A DNA stretch of 64,000 nucleotides from NCBI GenBank assembly GCA_025056215.1, contig JANWWC010000003.1:248001-312000 (forward strand), written 5' to 3'. Position 1 is the stretch's first letter, and the number at the start of each line of letters is the position of its first letter. A program made the translations under genes and the position numbers. The notes beneath the pieces were generated by a model. The model did no database searches. It was not told where the DNA came from and saw only the letters and a list, made by a program, of their open reading frames with translations. Shown here piece by piece: positions 7,704 through 16,472 of this stretch. This DNA comes from Cytophagales bacterium. Its GTDB lineage: Bacteria > Bacteroidota > Bacteroidia > Cytophagales > Flammeovirgaceae.

Positions 7704-9530
7704 ATGAAAAAAGAACTCAATGAAGTACTCGCTGAAAAAATCAAACTTCTCCCAGAACAACCAGGCGTTTACCGTTTTCTCAACAAAGAGGGGAAAATCA
7801 TCTACATTGGAAAAGCAAAAATTCTGAAAAACCGAGTCTCAAGCTATTTTGTAAACAGATATATAGGCAGAAAGACCCAGAAATTAGTTCAAGAAATCCA
7901 CGATTTAGAGTATACCGTTGTGGAATCGGAATTCGATGCGCTCCTATTAGAAAACAATCTTATCAAAGTACATCAACCCAAATATAACATTTTACTCAAA
8001 GACGATAAAACATACCCTTTTATATGCATTAGCAACGAACGCTACCCGCGCGTATTTCCTACAAGACAACGGCGCGACGATGGAAGTCGCTACTTCGGAC
8101 CTTATGCTAGCGTCAAAATGATGAATGCACTTCTTGAATTATTCCGCCAACTTTATCCTTTGCGCACTTGTCATTACGTACTTTCAGAAGAAAACATTAA
8201 AGCCCGAAAATTTAAGGTATGTTTAGAATATCATATTAAAAATTGCTTAGGACCTTGCGAAGGACTCCAAGACGAAGAAAACTATAACAAAAACATCCAG
8301 CAAATTATTCATATCTTAAAAGGAAACTTAACTGTCGTAAAAAATTTCTTTAAAGAAAAAATGCAAGAGGCTGCAAGCGCCTGGAAGTTTGAAGAAGCAG
8401 AAATCTACAAACAAAAACTTGAACTCGTCAGTCGCTACCAAGAGAAATCATTGGTAGCAAATCCAGAAATCCAAGATTTAGAAGTTTATACCATCTTAAA
8501 AGAAGATGAAAGCGATACAGCTTATGTCAATTTTATAAAAATCACGAATGGTTGCATTATACAAACCGAATCAGTAGAAATTTGTACAAAACTAGACGAA
8601 ACTGCTGAAGAAATTTTGGGATTTGCCATTACAGATTTTCGCAAAAAATTTCAAACAGCTGCTCCCAAAGTGATTGTCAATATTCAACCCGACATACATT
8701 TGCCTAATACAGAAATTGTTGTTCCGAAAGTCGGTGATATGCGCAAGTTAGTAGAACTTTCTATTCGAAATGCAACTTACTTCAAAAAGGAACGCGAAAG
8801 CGCAAAAATAGAAACCGCTCTCAAGCGCCATAAAAATACACCATTGCTACAACTCAAAGCAGATTTAAATCTCAAAGAGTTGCCTCGCCATATCGAATGC
8901 TTCGACAACTCCAACCTTCAAGGAACAAACGCTGTAGCAGCTATGGTATGTTTTAAAGACGGAAAACCTTCTAAACGCGACTACCGACATTTTACCATCA
9001 AAACAGTAGAAGGTCCTAACGATTTCGATTCAATGTACGAGATAGTGTATAGACGTTATAAGCGCCTTCTCGATGAAGGTCAAGAGCTTCCTCAATTAGT
9101 TGTTATCGACGGTGGGAAGGGACAACTGAACGCTGCTGTAAGAGCACTTCAAGATTTGAACATTTCGGAAAAAATAGCAATCATAGGAATTGCAAAACGA
9201 TTAGAAGAAATTTTTTTCCCTGGAGATAGCGAACCCCTCCAACTCAACCGCAAATCTCGCTCATTGGTATTACTTCAAAAAATTCGAGATGAAGCACACC
9301 GTTTTGGAGTTATACACCACCGAAACAAAAGAAGCAAAGCCGCTCTTCATTCCGAACTCGATGAAATCAAAGGCATCGGAGAGAAAACAAAACAAGTACT
9401 TTTGCTTCATTTCAAATCTGTTTCGAAGATCCGAGAAGCCACGCGAACCGAATTAATACAGCTCATCGGAGAGAAAAAAGCCGATATCCTTATTCGTTAT
9501 TTTTCACAACAAAATTCAGAACGGCCTTAA
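7704..9530 (+). CDS. uvrC: Excinuclease ABC subunit C
   Basis: UvrC (608 aa) makes both incisions in nucleotide excision repair within the UvrBC-DNA complex. Domains in order: GIY-YIG nuclease (PGVYRF and IIYIGKAK, about residues 20-95), a cysteine-bearing linker (CLEYHIKNCLGPCEG), UvrB-interacting UVR helix (about 205-240), RNase H-like C-nuclease (IECFDNSNLQG; VVIDGGKGQL) and a tandem helix-hairpin-helix (IKGIGEKTK; LIGEKKAD). Length is normal. Its stop codon TAA (9528-9530) overlaps the stop of the convergent glycosyltransferase gene, so no terminator separates them. Confidence 0.98.
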   Translation: MKKELNEVLAEKIKLLPEQPGVYRFLNKEGKIIYIGKAKILKNRVSSYFVNRYIGRKTQKLVQEIHDLEYTVVESEFDALLLENNLIKVHQPKYNILLKDDKTYPFICISNERYPRVFPTRQRRDDGSRYFGPYASVKMMNALLELFRQLYPLRTCHYVLSEENIKARKFKVCLEYHIKNCLGPCEGLQDEENYNKNIQQIIHILKGNLTVVKNFFKEKMQEAASAWKFEEAEIYKQKLELVSRYQEKSLVANPEIQDLEVYTILKEDESDTAYVNFIKITNGCIIQTESVEICTKLDETAEEILGFAITDFRKKFQTAAPKVIVNIQPDIHLPNTEIVVPKVGDMRKLVELSIRNATYFKKERESAKIETALKRHKNTPLLQLKADLNLKELPRHIECFDNSNLQGTNAVAAMVCFKDGKPSKRDYRHFTIKTVEGPNDFDSMYEIVYRRYKRLLDEGQELPQLVVIDGGKGQLNAAVRALQDLNISEKIAIIGIAKRLEEIFFPGDSEPLQLNRKSRSLVLLQKIRDEAHRFGVIHHRNKRSKAALHSELDEIKGIGEKTKQVLLLHFKSVSKIREATRTELIQLIGEKKADILIRYFSQQNSERP

Positions 9531-10480
9531 CATTCATCTGCAATCTGATAATCAGAACTGCGCGCATTGTCTAAAGCCATAATTTCACCCAAAAATCCAG
9601 CCAAAAACAACTGAACTCCCACAATGATACTTGTCAAACCTAAAAAAAACAAAGGTTGGGCAACTACGTCTCTCGGAGTTTCGCCAAGTCGCAGTTTGAT
9701 GAGCTTTTCAGCAATTAAAAAAACAGCAATAAAAAATCCTGTTAAAAAAGCGATAGTGCCCCATAGTCCAAAAAAATGCATAGGTCTTTTTTTAAACCGA
9801 GTAACAAAAGAAATTGAAAGTAAATCTAAAAATCCATTAATAAATCGCTCCCAGCCGTACTTGGTAGTTCCGTACTTGCGCGGATAGTGTTTTACGACTT
9901 TCTCTCCAATGCGATTGAATCCATTCCATTTCGCCAAAACAGGAATATAACGATGCATCTCACCATGTACCTCCAAAGACTTGACGACTTTATTTTTATA
10001 CGCCTTTAAACCACAATTAAAGTCATGCAAGCGAATGCCCGACATAAAGCTTGTAGCAGCGTTAAATAGCTTGGTAGGAATTGTTTTAGAAAGAGGGTCG
10101 TATCGCTTTTTTTTCCACCCTGAAACTAAGTCATAATTTTCTTCTTTGATCAGCCGATACAATTCAGGAATTTCATCAGGACTGTCTTGCAGGTCTGCAT
10201 CCATCGTAATTACAACATCACCTTGAGCTAACTTAAATCCTACATTTAAAACAGCAGCTTTCCCGTAATTCCGTTGAAATGACTTTCCATGAACGTTTGG
10301 ATACTGAGCACTTAATTGCTTAATTACCTGCCAAGAATTATCTGTGCTTCCGTCGTTCATGAGCCACACTTCATAGCTAAATTGGTGTTGTTGCATCACT
10401 CGGTCAATCCACTCTACTAACTCAGGGAGCGATTCTTCTTCGTTGTAAATAGGAACAATCACTGAGATATCCTTTTTCAT
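9527..10480 (-). CDS. Family 2 glycosyltransferase with two C-terminal membrane spans (DPM1/GtrB-like)
   Basis: The N-terminal GT-A domain (about 1-220) begins DISVIVPIYNEEESLPE and carries the DADLQDSPDE metal/nucleotide motif; two hydrophobic spans follow (about 232-258 and 272-300). This layout is that of enzymes loading a sugar onto undecaprenyl phosphate, which then serves as donor for GT-C enzymes outside the membrane. It is the last gene of a minus-strand run after corA and the J-domain gene (12-bp gaps). The sugar cannot be read from sequence. A GT-C-like protein in this window (24167-25834) is a possible user of its product, but that link is speculative. Confidence 0.9.
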   Translation of the reverse strand: MKKDISVIVPIYNEEESLPELVEWIDRVMQQHQFSYEVWLMNDGSTDNSWQVIKQLSAQYPNVHGKSFQRNYGKAAVLNVGFKLAQGDVVITMDADLQDSPDEIPELYRLIKEENYDLVSGWKKKRYDPLSKTIPTKLFNAATSFMSGIRLHDFNCGLKAYKNKVVKSLEVHGEMHRYIPVLAKWNGFNRIGEKVVKHYPRKYGTTKYGWERFINGFLDLLSISFVTRFKKRPMHFFGLWGTIAFLTGFFIAVFLIAEKLIKLRLGETPRDVVAQPLFFLGLTSIIVGVQLFLAGFLGEIMALDNARSSDYQIADEC

Positions 10481-10492
10481 TTACCCTATATT

Positions 10493-11512
10493 TTATTTCA
10501 AACAACATTGCTTAAGAGCATTGTTCGCTTCTTCGATTCCTGCGCTATCTGCCATTCTCCAAGCGCGACAAGCGCGTGCCGTGTCTTTTGCATATTGTAC
10601 TAAATAAATTCCATAATAATAATTTACTTTTCCATCATTCGGAAAATCTTTAAGTAAGTTCTGAAAGGCGATATCTCCCTCTTCCACGCGTTGATTTTCT
10701 ACTAATGCAACCGCTCTTCCGATGTGAGCTTCTTTGTATTGAGGAGAGTACTGAAGGGCTTTTTCGAAATAATTCAAGGCTGTTTGTGGCATTCTTAAGC
10801 GATAAAGAGCAATTTCTCCGAGTAAGTTCCAGCTTACAGCGTCAGAAACATTGAGGGCAAGTGCTTTTTTTAAAGAATTAGACGCTTGTTCGTACTTTCC
10901 TAAACGCTCCATACAAACAGCGTAATAATAAAAATCTTTACTAATAGGTTTTTTTTCAGAATTATTCAGCACGTTATTCCAAGCCAAAGCCGCCTCCGAA
11001 TAAAATTGATGTTCCATTAAAATAAGTCCTCGAAGACGGTTGATTTTATAAGAAGAGGGCTTTTTTTGGTATGCCATTTCTAAATTCTCAAGCGCTATCT
11101 TAAAATTATTTTCGTAATATGCTTTTTCTGCCTGATTTAAGTAGTAAGACGCCGCTGTATCTTCCATATACAAGTAAAACTTATAACTTCCATACATAAA
11201 AAGAAGCAATAAGCTCGCCGTAATTCCATACATGTATCTTTGCCAAAAAGAAGGTTTAGGAGATTCTACAGAATTTTGAACAATCGGTTCATTCTTTGCT
11301 TCTTGAAAAAGAATCTTATCATAAATTCTTCGCTTTTCAACATCTCCCAAAATATCATAAGCGTTTTTGATAAGTTTAAACATTTCCTCTGCTTGAGAGT
11401 CTCCTTGGTTTCTATCTGGATGATATTTTTTGGCTAAAGCTTTATAGGCATCTTTAATTTCCTTATCAGTAGCAGAAGGCGAAACATTAAGTATATCATA
11501 AAGCGAAACCAT
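10493..11512 (-). CDS. J-domain, membrane span and TPR protein
   Basis: The 339 residues divide into an N-terminal J domain (about 1-68, with HPD at 31-33 and the flanking LAKKY and NAYDILGD), one membrane span (about 94-114) and a TPR region (about 120-335, at least five helix-turn-helix units such as [20 protein letters not shown]). With no signal peptide and J domain first, the J domain is likely cytoplasmic and the TPRs on the other side, though an inverted or hairpin arrangement is possible. It lacks the zinc and substrate domains of DnaJ. It could recruit DnaK to the inner membrane. It lies 12 bp from both corA and the glycosyltransferase gene. Confidence 0.87.
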   Translation of the reverse strand: MVSLYDILNVSPSATDKEIKDAYKALAKKYHPDRNQGDSQAEEMFKLIKNAYDILGDVEKRRIYDKILFQEAKNEPIVQNSVESPKPSFWQRYMYGITASLLLLFMYGSYKFYLYMEDTAASYYLNQAEKAYYENNFKIALENLEMAYQKKPSSYKINRLRGLILMEHQFYSEAALAWNNVLNNSEKKPISKDFYYYAVCMERLGKYEQASNSLKKALALNVSDAVSWNLLGEIALYRLRMPQTALNYFEKALQYSPQYKEAHIGRAVALVENQRVEEGDIAFQNLLKDFPNDGKVNYYYGIYLVQYAKDTARACRAWRMADSAGIEEANNALKQCCLK

Positions 11513-11524
11513 AACAGCCTAAAT

Positions 11525-12439
11525 TTATATCCAGCCTTTGTTTTTAAACCAAAAGAAAACTCCTATCACAATACAAATCATAACAATCCAAACGCCCAAA
11601 TATCCGTACCGATAATGCAACTCGGGCATATTGTCAAAGTTCATTCCGTACAAGCCTACAATAAAAGTAAGCGGCAAAAAGAATCCTGTAACAGTTGTCA
11701 AAAAAGTGGTAATTTCATTAGAGCGATGAGAAGACAACGACAAGTGAAAATCCAAAAGGCTTTTAGCGTTCTCGTATAGGTCTTCACTCTCAATGTAAGC
11801 CGTTTCAGCGTTTTCAAGCAGGTCGATATCATAGGGAGTTTGTTGTCCGCTTAGTTTTACGTATCGCTCGATGGTTTCTTTGGTGAGAAACAAAATGCGC
11901 TTAAAAACAGCTGCTCTTCTTTTTGCAATAAATATCGATTTTATAATGTGAGGGTCTTTTGTACCTGCAAAAATTTTGTTTTCAAGTTCGTCTAACTCTA
12001 AAGTAGTTTTATTCATTACTTCATCGAAACTGTGGATAATCCCGTCCAGAATACTATTGACAAGATATTGCTGAGAACGATCTTCATTTGAAGAATTTTT
12101 TTTCCACTTTTTAATAATCTTACTTAAAAAAGGTTCTTCTCTTCGATGAATGGTAATGAGAAATTTTTCTGAAATAAAAATTGCAACCTTGTTAGTCAGT
12201 TGTTGAGGAGTGTCCGCCTCAGGAGGAGAAGAAATATCGAACACTCTGCCAATAATAAACTTAACGCCGTCAATAACTTCAAACTTAGGCAAGTGAGAAG
12301 GAGATAGACAATCTTTCACTGCCGATTTATGAAGCTTATATTTTTCGCTAAGAAATTGATAATCCTCTTGAGTAGGCGCTGTAACATCGAGCCATTCAAA
12401 TGAATAATGGTCTTTAGGTGTAAAAATAGGATTTATCAT
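11525..12439 (-). CDS. corA: CorA-family magnesium/divalent cation transporter
   Basis: A 304-residue CorA protein: a long cytoplasmic domain (1-245), then two C-terminal membrane spans. The first ends in the signature YGMNF (GMN selectivity loop), and the second is GYLGVWIVMICIVIGVFF-like, followed by a short positive tail. It forms pentameric Mg2+ (or Co2+/Ni2+) channels in this family; specificity is not decided by the sequence. It appears to be the first gene of the minus-strand group with the J-domain and glycosyltransferase genes; 92 bp separate it from purE upstream. Confidence 0.93.
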   Translation of the reverse strand: MINPIFTPKDHYSFEWLDVTAPTQEDYQFLSEKYKLHKSAVKDCLSPSHLPKFEVIDGVKFIIGRVFDISSPPEADTPQQLTNKVAIFISEKFLITIHRREEPFLSKIIKKWKKNSSNEDRSQQYLVNSILDGIIHSFDEVMNKTTLELDELENKIFAGTKDPHIIKSIFIAKRRAAVFKRILFLTKETIERYVKLSGQQTPYDIDLLENAETAYIESEDLYENAKSLLDFHLSLSSHRSNEITTFLTTVTGFFLPLTFIVGLYGMNFDNMPELHYRYGYLGVWIVMICIVIGVFFWFKNKGWI

Positions 12440-12531
12440 TACTTAGACATGATGCCTTGGGTACTAATATACATCATTTCATATGTAGATTCCAAACAGA
12501 ATTTTTAGGAATGAAAACTCGAGAAATATTT

Positions 12532-13047
12532 TTACTCTTGGACTATAGATTGCCAACCTTCTGTTTCGATTTTTTGAGCTGCTTGCAAAACCTTATGTTT
12601 TAAGTTATCCTTATAAACTTGCAATTTTTGCGCAATTTCTGGTTGAAAGGTTCCAAGAATCTGAGCTGCTAAAATGGCTGCATTTTCAGCGCCGTCCACT
12701 GCTACGGTCGCTACGGGCACCCCTGAAGGCATTTGTACGATGGAAAGCAAAGAATCCCAACCTTCTAAAGAGTTACGAGAGCGTATTGGAACTCCAATTA
12801 CGGGCAAAGTGGTCAAAGAAGCTATCATGCCTGGCAAATGAGCAGCTCCCCCCGCTCCTGCAATAATTACTTTGAATCCTTTACTTTTAGCGCTTTGCGC
12901 ATATTCTACCATGCGCTCGGGAGTTCTATGCGCTGAAACAATTGTAACTTCAAAAGGAATATTTAATTCTTCTAAAAAAAGTGCTGCTCGCTTCATAACG
13001 GGTAAGTCCGATAGGCTCCCCATAATAATCCCCACTTCTGCTGCCAT
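12532..13047 (-). CDS. purE: N5-carboxyaminoimidazole ribonucleotide mutase PurE
   Basis: PurE (171 aa) converts N5-CAIR to CAIR in purine synthesis. The phosphate loop [13 protein letters not shown], the catalytic histidine in SAHRTPERM and the [11 protein letters not shown] loop are all present. Length fits a class I enzyme. It starts 3 bp after the stop of the trpG-like gene, so the two are likely co-transcribed. No purK is adjacent. Confidence 0.97.
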   Translation of the reverse strand: MAAEVGIIMGSLSDLPVMKRAALFLEELNIPFEVTIVSAHRTPERMVEYAQSAKSKGFKVIIAGAGGAAHLPGMIASLTTLPVIGVPIRSRNSLEGWDSLLSIVQMPSGVPVATVAVDGAENAAILAAQILGTFQPEIAQKLQVYKDNLKHKVLQAAQKIETEGWQSIVQE

Positions 13048-13050
13048 ATT

Positions 13051-13614
13051 TTAAGTTTTTAGCCAATTAGATAGAATTGTTTTGCCATGCGCTGTAAGAA
13101 AAGACTCTGGATGAAACTGAACACCGTGTACATCAAATCTTACATGAGAAATTCCCATGATGGTTCCCGCTTCATCTTCTGCTGTAATTTTAAGCTCTTG
13201 GGGTAAATTAAAGCGCTCTATTGCCCAAGAATGGTATCGACAGGAGGGAAAATGCGTAGGTACATCTCTAAAAATATGAGAGTGGTCGAGAACTATAGTA
13301 TCTAATACGCGCCCATGATGTACATCATTCATGTTGTAAAGAGTTCCACCAAACGCCTCGCCAATTGCTTGATGTCCTAAACATACTCCGAAAATGCTTT
13401 TTTGAGAAGCATACACTCGTATAAGTTCTAACATAATACCCGCTTCCGATGGAATGCCAGGACCTGGAGAAAGCAGAATCTTATCATAATGCCGCACGTC
13501 TTCCAAAGCAATCTTGTCGTTTCGAACTACTTCAGGCGTATAGCCTAATTCTTTAAGCAAATGAACTAAATTATAAGTAAAAGAATCGTAATTATCGAGT
13601 ACTAAAATTTTCAT
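13051..13614 (-). CDS. trpG: Anthranilate/aminodeoxychorismate synthase glutamine amidotransferase (TrpG/PabA)
   Basis: A 187-residue class I glutamine amidotransferase that feeds ammonia to a TrpE or PabB partner. It begins MKILVLDNYDSFTYNL, has the oxyanion motif LLSPGPGIPSEAG, the nucleophile cysteine in GVCLGHQAIGEA and the catalytic HPES near the end. ATG 13614 gives the family start; the frame extends to 13641 without conservation. No trpE or pabB is nearby; it is instead paired with purE (3-bp gap). TrpG and PabA are not separable here, and one protein often serves both. A -7-like TACTTTTG lies just upstream. Confidence 0.92.
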   Translation of the reverse strand: MKILVLDNYDSFTYNLVHLLKELGYTPEVVRNDKIALEDVRHYDKILLSPGPGIPSEAGIMLELIRVYASQKSIFGVCLGHQAIGEAFGGTLYNMNDVHHGRVLDTIVLDHSHIFRDVPTHFPSCRYHSWAIERFNLPQELKITAEDEAGTIMGISHVRFDVHGVQFHPESFLTAHGKTILSNWLKT

Positions 13615-13630
13615 ACAAAAAGCATTTCTA

Positions 13631-13638
13631 CAAAAGTA
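13631..13638 (-). promoter_or_regulatory. Possible -7 element for trpG-purE
   Basis: On the minus strand this reads TACTTTTG, a full match to TAnnTTTG, 17 bp before the trpG start. I see no TTTG at the -33 spacing, so support is partial. Confidence 0.35.
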
Positions 13639-13665
13639 CACAACAATAAAATAAAGTTATATGAA

Positions 13666-15078
13666 TCAGATTTTTTTCCATTCATACGCGCCGATATCTG
13701 GCAAAGAATCGCGTAAAGTTCCGTCTAAATCGTCGTGGACAAAAGTAAGTTTAGCTTTATTTTTAAGCGGAGAGAGCAGTCCATTTCGCGCTGTATCAAC
13801 TCTGAAATTCATCTCCCAAGGACTTACAAAAAGAGAATCCGCCAATCGAGTATTTCGATTAGACGAGTGAATTAACAAATTAGAGTTTTCTGTAGAGGCA
13901 ATTCTTGAAATCAGAACACAGTGCGATTGCTTAAAAACAAAATCAGCTCCACTTTGTTGTTGAATTTGAATATACTCTGCATTCCGATTCGCACCTGCAA
14001 TTACGCTATTTTCTAACAAACAACGAAGAGGAAAAACATCCGTTGGCTTTTCGACAAAATTAGCAAGCAACAACCCTAATCCTTGGTTATTTTGGCTTTC
14101 TCTTGCAATATAAGCGCCTAATGTAACGTGGTTAAAATAATAATTGCCTCCTTGGCAAGCGATAGCAAAGTCTGAACAGTTGCCAATTGCAAGATTAAAA
14201 GCATTTAAATGTGCCTTCTGAGCATAAATTCCCCTACCAAAACAATGATAAATCTGACCATGACTCACTAGAGTAGAATCAGAAGTAAAAATAGTTAGTC
14301 CATCAGTGGCACCTGTGATTTGAAAAAACTGCAATCGGTTGTGATGGCTTTGATTCTCTAAGCGAATTCCTCTCCATTGTCCGGCGGCTACTTTAAAATT
14401 GGTGCCAGTTGCGGAAATATCTTGGCGCGAAAAAAGAAACCTTACTAATGAATCCTTGCTTCCTTGTATTTGCAGCGAACCTTTTACAGAAAGATAAGCG
14501 TTCTTATCGAAAAATACACGCGCACCCTGCTGAATCAAAAGCATAGCTTGAGGCTCTACGACGACACTATCCAAAACTACATATGGCAAATGATGTGTCC
14601 AAACGGTGTTAGTATCAATTTTGGAGCCCGATAAGTAAATGGCGTTTTGTCCGTAAGCGCGAATCAGAACAAATTGACTATGAAGCTCTGTTAAAAATTC
14701 AATCCGATTTTCAATTAAAAAAGGTTTTTTTTCGTCTGTAGGGTTCAAATGAAGCTGTACAACAATTAGCATGCTATCCTTGCCAAGTAATCTAACATTC
14801 GACAGAACATTTTGGGGTTTTCCATCTACAATAAGTTGAAACTGACGATCCTCGTTTTGAAGTCTAATCTGATGAATTAGAACTCCGTAACTCTCAGGAT
14901 TATATACTGTCAATCTTTTGCTCACGGTGGCACGAGCTGTCAGTACAGTATCAAAACGAATAGTATCTGCCGAAAAACGCAAACGAAGGGGAAGATCAGT
15001 TCTAACTTGCTCTTCTTTGGGTCTACAAGAAAATCCGATGAGCGCGTACAAAAGAAATAAAAAAAATGTTTGCTTCAT
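13666..15078 (-). CDS. Lipoprotein with parallel beta-helix repeats
   Basis: The 470 residues begin with a lipoprotein signal (MKQTFFLFLLYALIGFSC; lipidated cysteine at about 18), so it should be anchored in the inner or outer membrane. The region from about 150 to 400 has short repeating beta-rich turns (SVVVEPQAMLLIQQGA, LSVKGSLQIQGS, WRGIRLEN, GIYAQKAHLNAFN, CLLENSVIAG) typical of right-handed parallel beta-helix proteins. The end, DSLPDIGAYEW, is a common tail of such Bacteroidota proteins. Function is unknown; carbohydrate binding or cleavage is common for this fold, but no catalytic set is recognisable. ATG 15078 is preferred to TTG 15084. Confidence 0.82.
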   Translation of the reverse strand: MKQTFFLFLLYALIGFSCRPKEEQVRTDLPLRLRFSADTIRFDTVLTARATVSKRLTVYNPESYGVLIHQIRLQNEDRQFQLIVDGKPQNVLSNVRLLGKDSMLIVVQLHLNPTDEKKPFLIENRIEFLTELHSQFVLIRAYGQNAIYLSGSKIDTNTVWTHHLPYVVLDSVVVEPQAMLLIQQGARVFFDKNAYLSVKGSLQIQGSKDSLVRFLFSRQDISATGTNFKVAAGQWRGIRLENQSHHNRLQFFQITGATDGLTIFTSDSTLVSHGQIYHCFGRGIYAQKAHLNAFNLAIGNCSDFAIACQGGNYYFNHVTLGAYIARESQNNQGLGLLLANFVEKPTDVFPLRCLLENSVIAGANRNAEYIQIQQQSGADFVFKQSHCVLISRIASTENSNLLIHSSNRNTRLADSLFVSPWEMNFRVDTARNGLLSPLKNKAKLTFVHDDLDGTLRDSLPDIGAYEWKKI

Positions 15079-15130
15079 TAACAAAAAGATAAATTAGTAA
15101 ATATTTTATAAAAATCATAAAAAAATAATC

Positions 15131-15188
15131 TATTTTTGCTTGATATTTTTAAAAACATTTTCATTTTTGTTGAAAGATAGTAAATTTG
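15131..15188 (+). promoter_or_regulatory. Candidate recA promoter elements
   Basis: Two perfect TAnnTTTG octamers occur before recA: TATTTTTG (15131-15138) and TAAATTTG (15181-15188). The second has TTTT rather than TTTG 19 bp upstream and would start transcription about 15-20 bp before the ATG. I see no clear SOS-type palindrome. Confidence 0.45.
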
Positions 15189-15212
15189 TGCTAACCTCAA
15201 AAGATTCTCATC

Positions 15213-16313
15213 ATGGCAAAGGAAACAATATCCTCCCCTTCTAACGACAAAGCAGCGCGTCTTAAATCATTAGAAACCACGATTGCCAAAATTGAAAAAC
15301 AGTTTGGTAAGGGAACTATTATGCGCCTTAACGAGCAAAAAGTGGCGAATGTTCCCGTAATTTCTACAGGCTCTCTTACATTAGATTTGGCGTTAGGTAT
15401 TGGAGGTCTTCCTAAAGGAAGAATTATTGAAATTTTTGGGCCAGAATCTTCAGGAAAAACTACTTTAGCCATGCATACAGTAGCAAACGCCCAAAAAGAG
15501 GGAGGAATATGCGCTTACATTGATGCAGAACATGCGTTTGACCGCAACTATGCTGAAAAACTCGGAATAGATCTCAACAACCTCCTTATGGCACAACCCG
15601 ACTACGGCGAGCAAGCGCTCGAAATAGCCGATAACTTGGTGCGGTCTGGTGCTATCGATGTATTAGTAATTGACTCTGTGGCAGCGCTTGTTCCGAAAGC
15701 AGAAATCGACGGCGAAATGGGTGACTCAAAAATGGGACTACAAGCGCGCTTAATGTCACAAGCACTTCGCAAGCTTACTGCTACTATCAGCAAGACCAAC
15801 TGTTGTTGTATTTTTATCAACCAATTGCGCGATAAAATTGGAGTAATGTTCGGAAACCCCGAAACCACTACAGGCGGAAATGCACTTAAATTTTATGCAT
15901 CCATACGATTAGATATTAGAAGAATTCAACAAATTAAAGATGGAAGCAACGAAGGAGTTGCTATTGGGAGCCGGACACGCGTAAAAGTAGTCAAAAACAA
16001 AATGGCACCTCCTTTTAAACAAGCAGAATTCGATATTATCTTCGGTCAAGGTATTTCAAGAAGTGGAGAAGTGTTAGATTTAGCAGTAGATTTGAATATT
16101 ATCCAGAAATCGGGTTCTTGGTTTTCATACAACGGAAATAAACTAGGGCAGGGCAAAGAAGCTGTTAAAGAACTGATTCGAGATAATCCTGAACTCATGC
16201 AAGAACTTGAAAACAAAATCTTAGAAATGCGAGGACATATCGAAAAATTCGATATTACAGCTCCTGAAGACCTCCAAAAAGACCTCGAAGAAGATATAGA
16301 ACCAGAATTGTAA
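15213..16313 (+). CDS. recA: Recombinase RecA
   Basis: RecA (366 aa) forms filaments on single-stranded DNA, drives strand exchange and triggers SOS cleavage. The Walker A motif GPESSGKTT (about 81-89), the Walker B strand DVLVIDSV, the L1/L2 loops ([16 protein letters not shown]) and the [10 protein letters not shown] segment are intact. The C-terminal tail is acidic, as in other RecA proteins. It stands alone, divergent from the lipoprotein gene, with its own upstream region of 134 bp. Confidence 0.99.
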   Translation: MAKETISSPSNDKAARLKSLETTIAKIEKQFGKGTIMRLNEQKVANVPVISTGSLTLDLALGIGGLPKGRIIEIFGPESSGKTTLAMHTVANAQKEGGICAYIDAEHAFDRNYAEKLGIDLNNLLMAQPDYGEQALEIADNLVRSGAIDVLVIDSVAALVPKAEIDGEMGDSKMGLQARLMSQALRKLTATISKTNCCCIFINQLRDKIGVMFGNPETTTGGNALKFYASIRLDIRRIQQIKDGSNEGVAIGSRTRVKVVKNKMAPPFKQAEFDIIFGQGISRSGEVLDLAVDLNIIQKSGSWFSYNGNKLGQGKEAVKELIRDNPELMQELENKILEMRGHIEKFDITAPEDLQKDLEEDIEPEL

Positions 16314-16358
16314 AGACTTATTGCATTGATATTACGATAGCATGCTTACAATTTTTGC

Positions 16359-16380
16359 ATGACTTTTTGTCATTTTTTTT
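16359..16380 (+). terminator. Weak Rho-independent terminator after recA
   Basis: ATGAC (16359-16363), a five-T loop, GTCAT (16369-16373) and seven more T. The stem is only 5 bp but the position, about 45 bp after the recA stop, is right. Confidence 0.45.
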
Positions 16381-16472
16381 AAACTTTTTTCTATTCTTCA
16401 GTCATTATGACATTTTTTCCAAAGCGGATTGTTTTTTGTTAATTTTTGTATAAACTAAAACATCAAATCGCC

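Noticed and set aside
16384-16418. Second GTCAT/ATGAC pair before clpB as a heat-shock operator (CIRCE-like)
   Set aside because: The arms are separated by a single base and match no known consensus; probably chance in an AT-rich leader.
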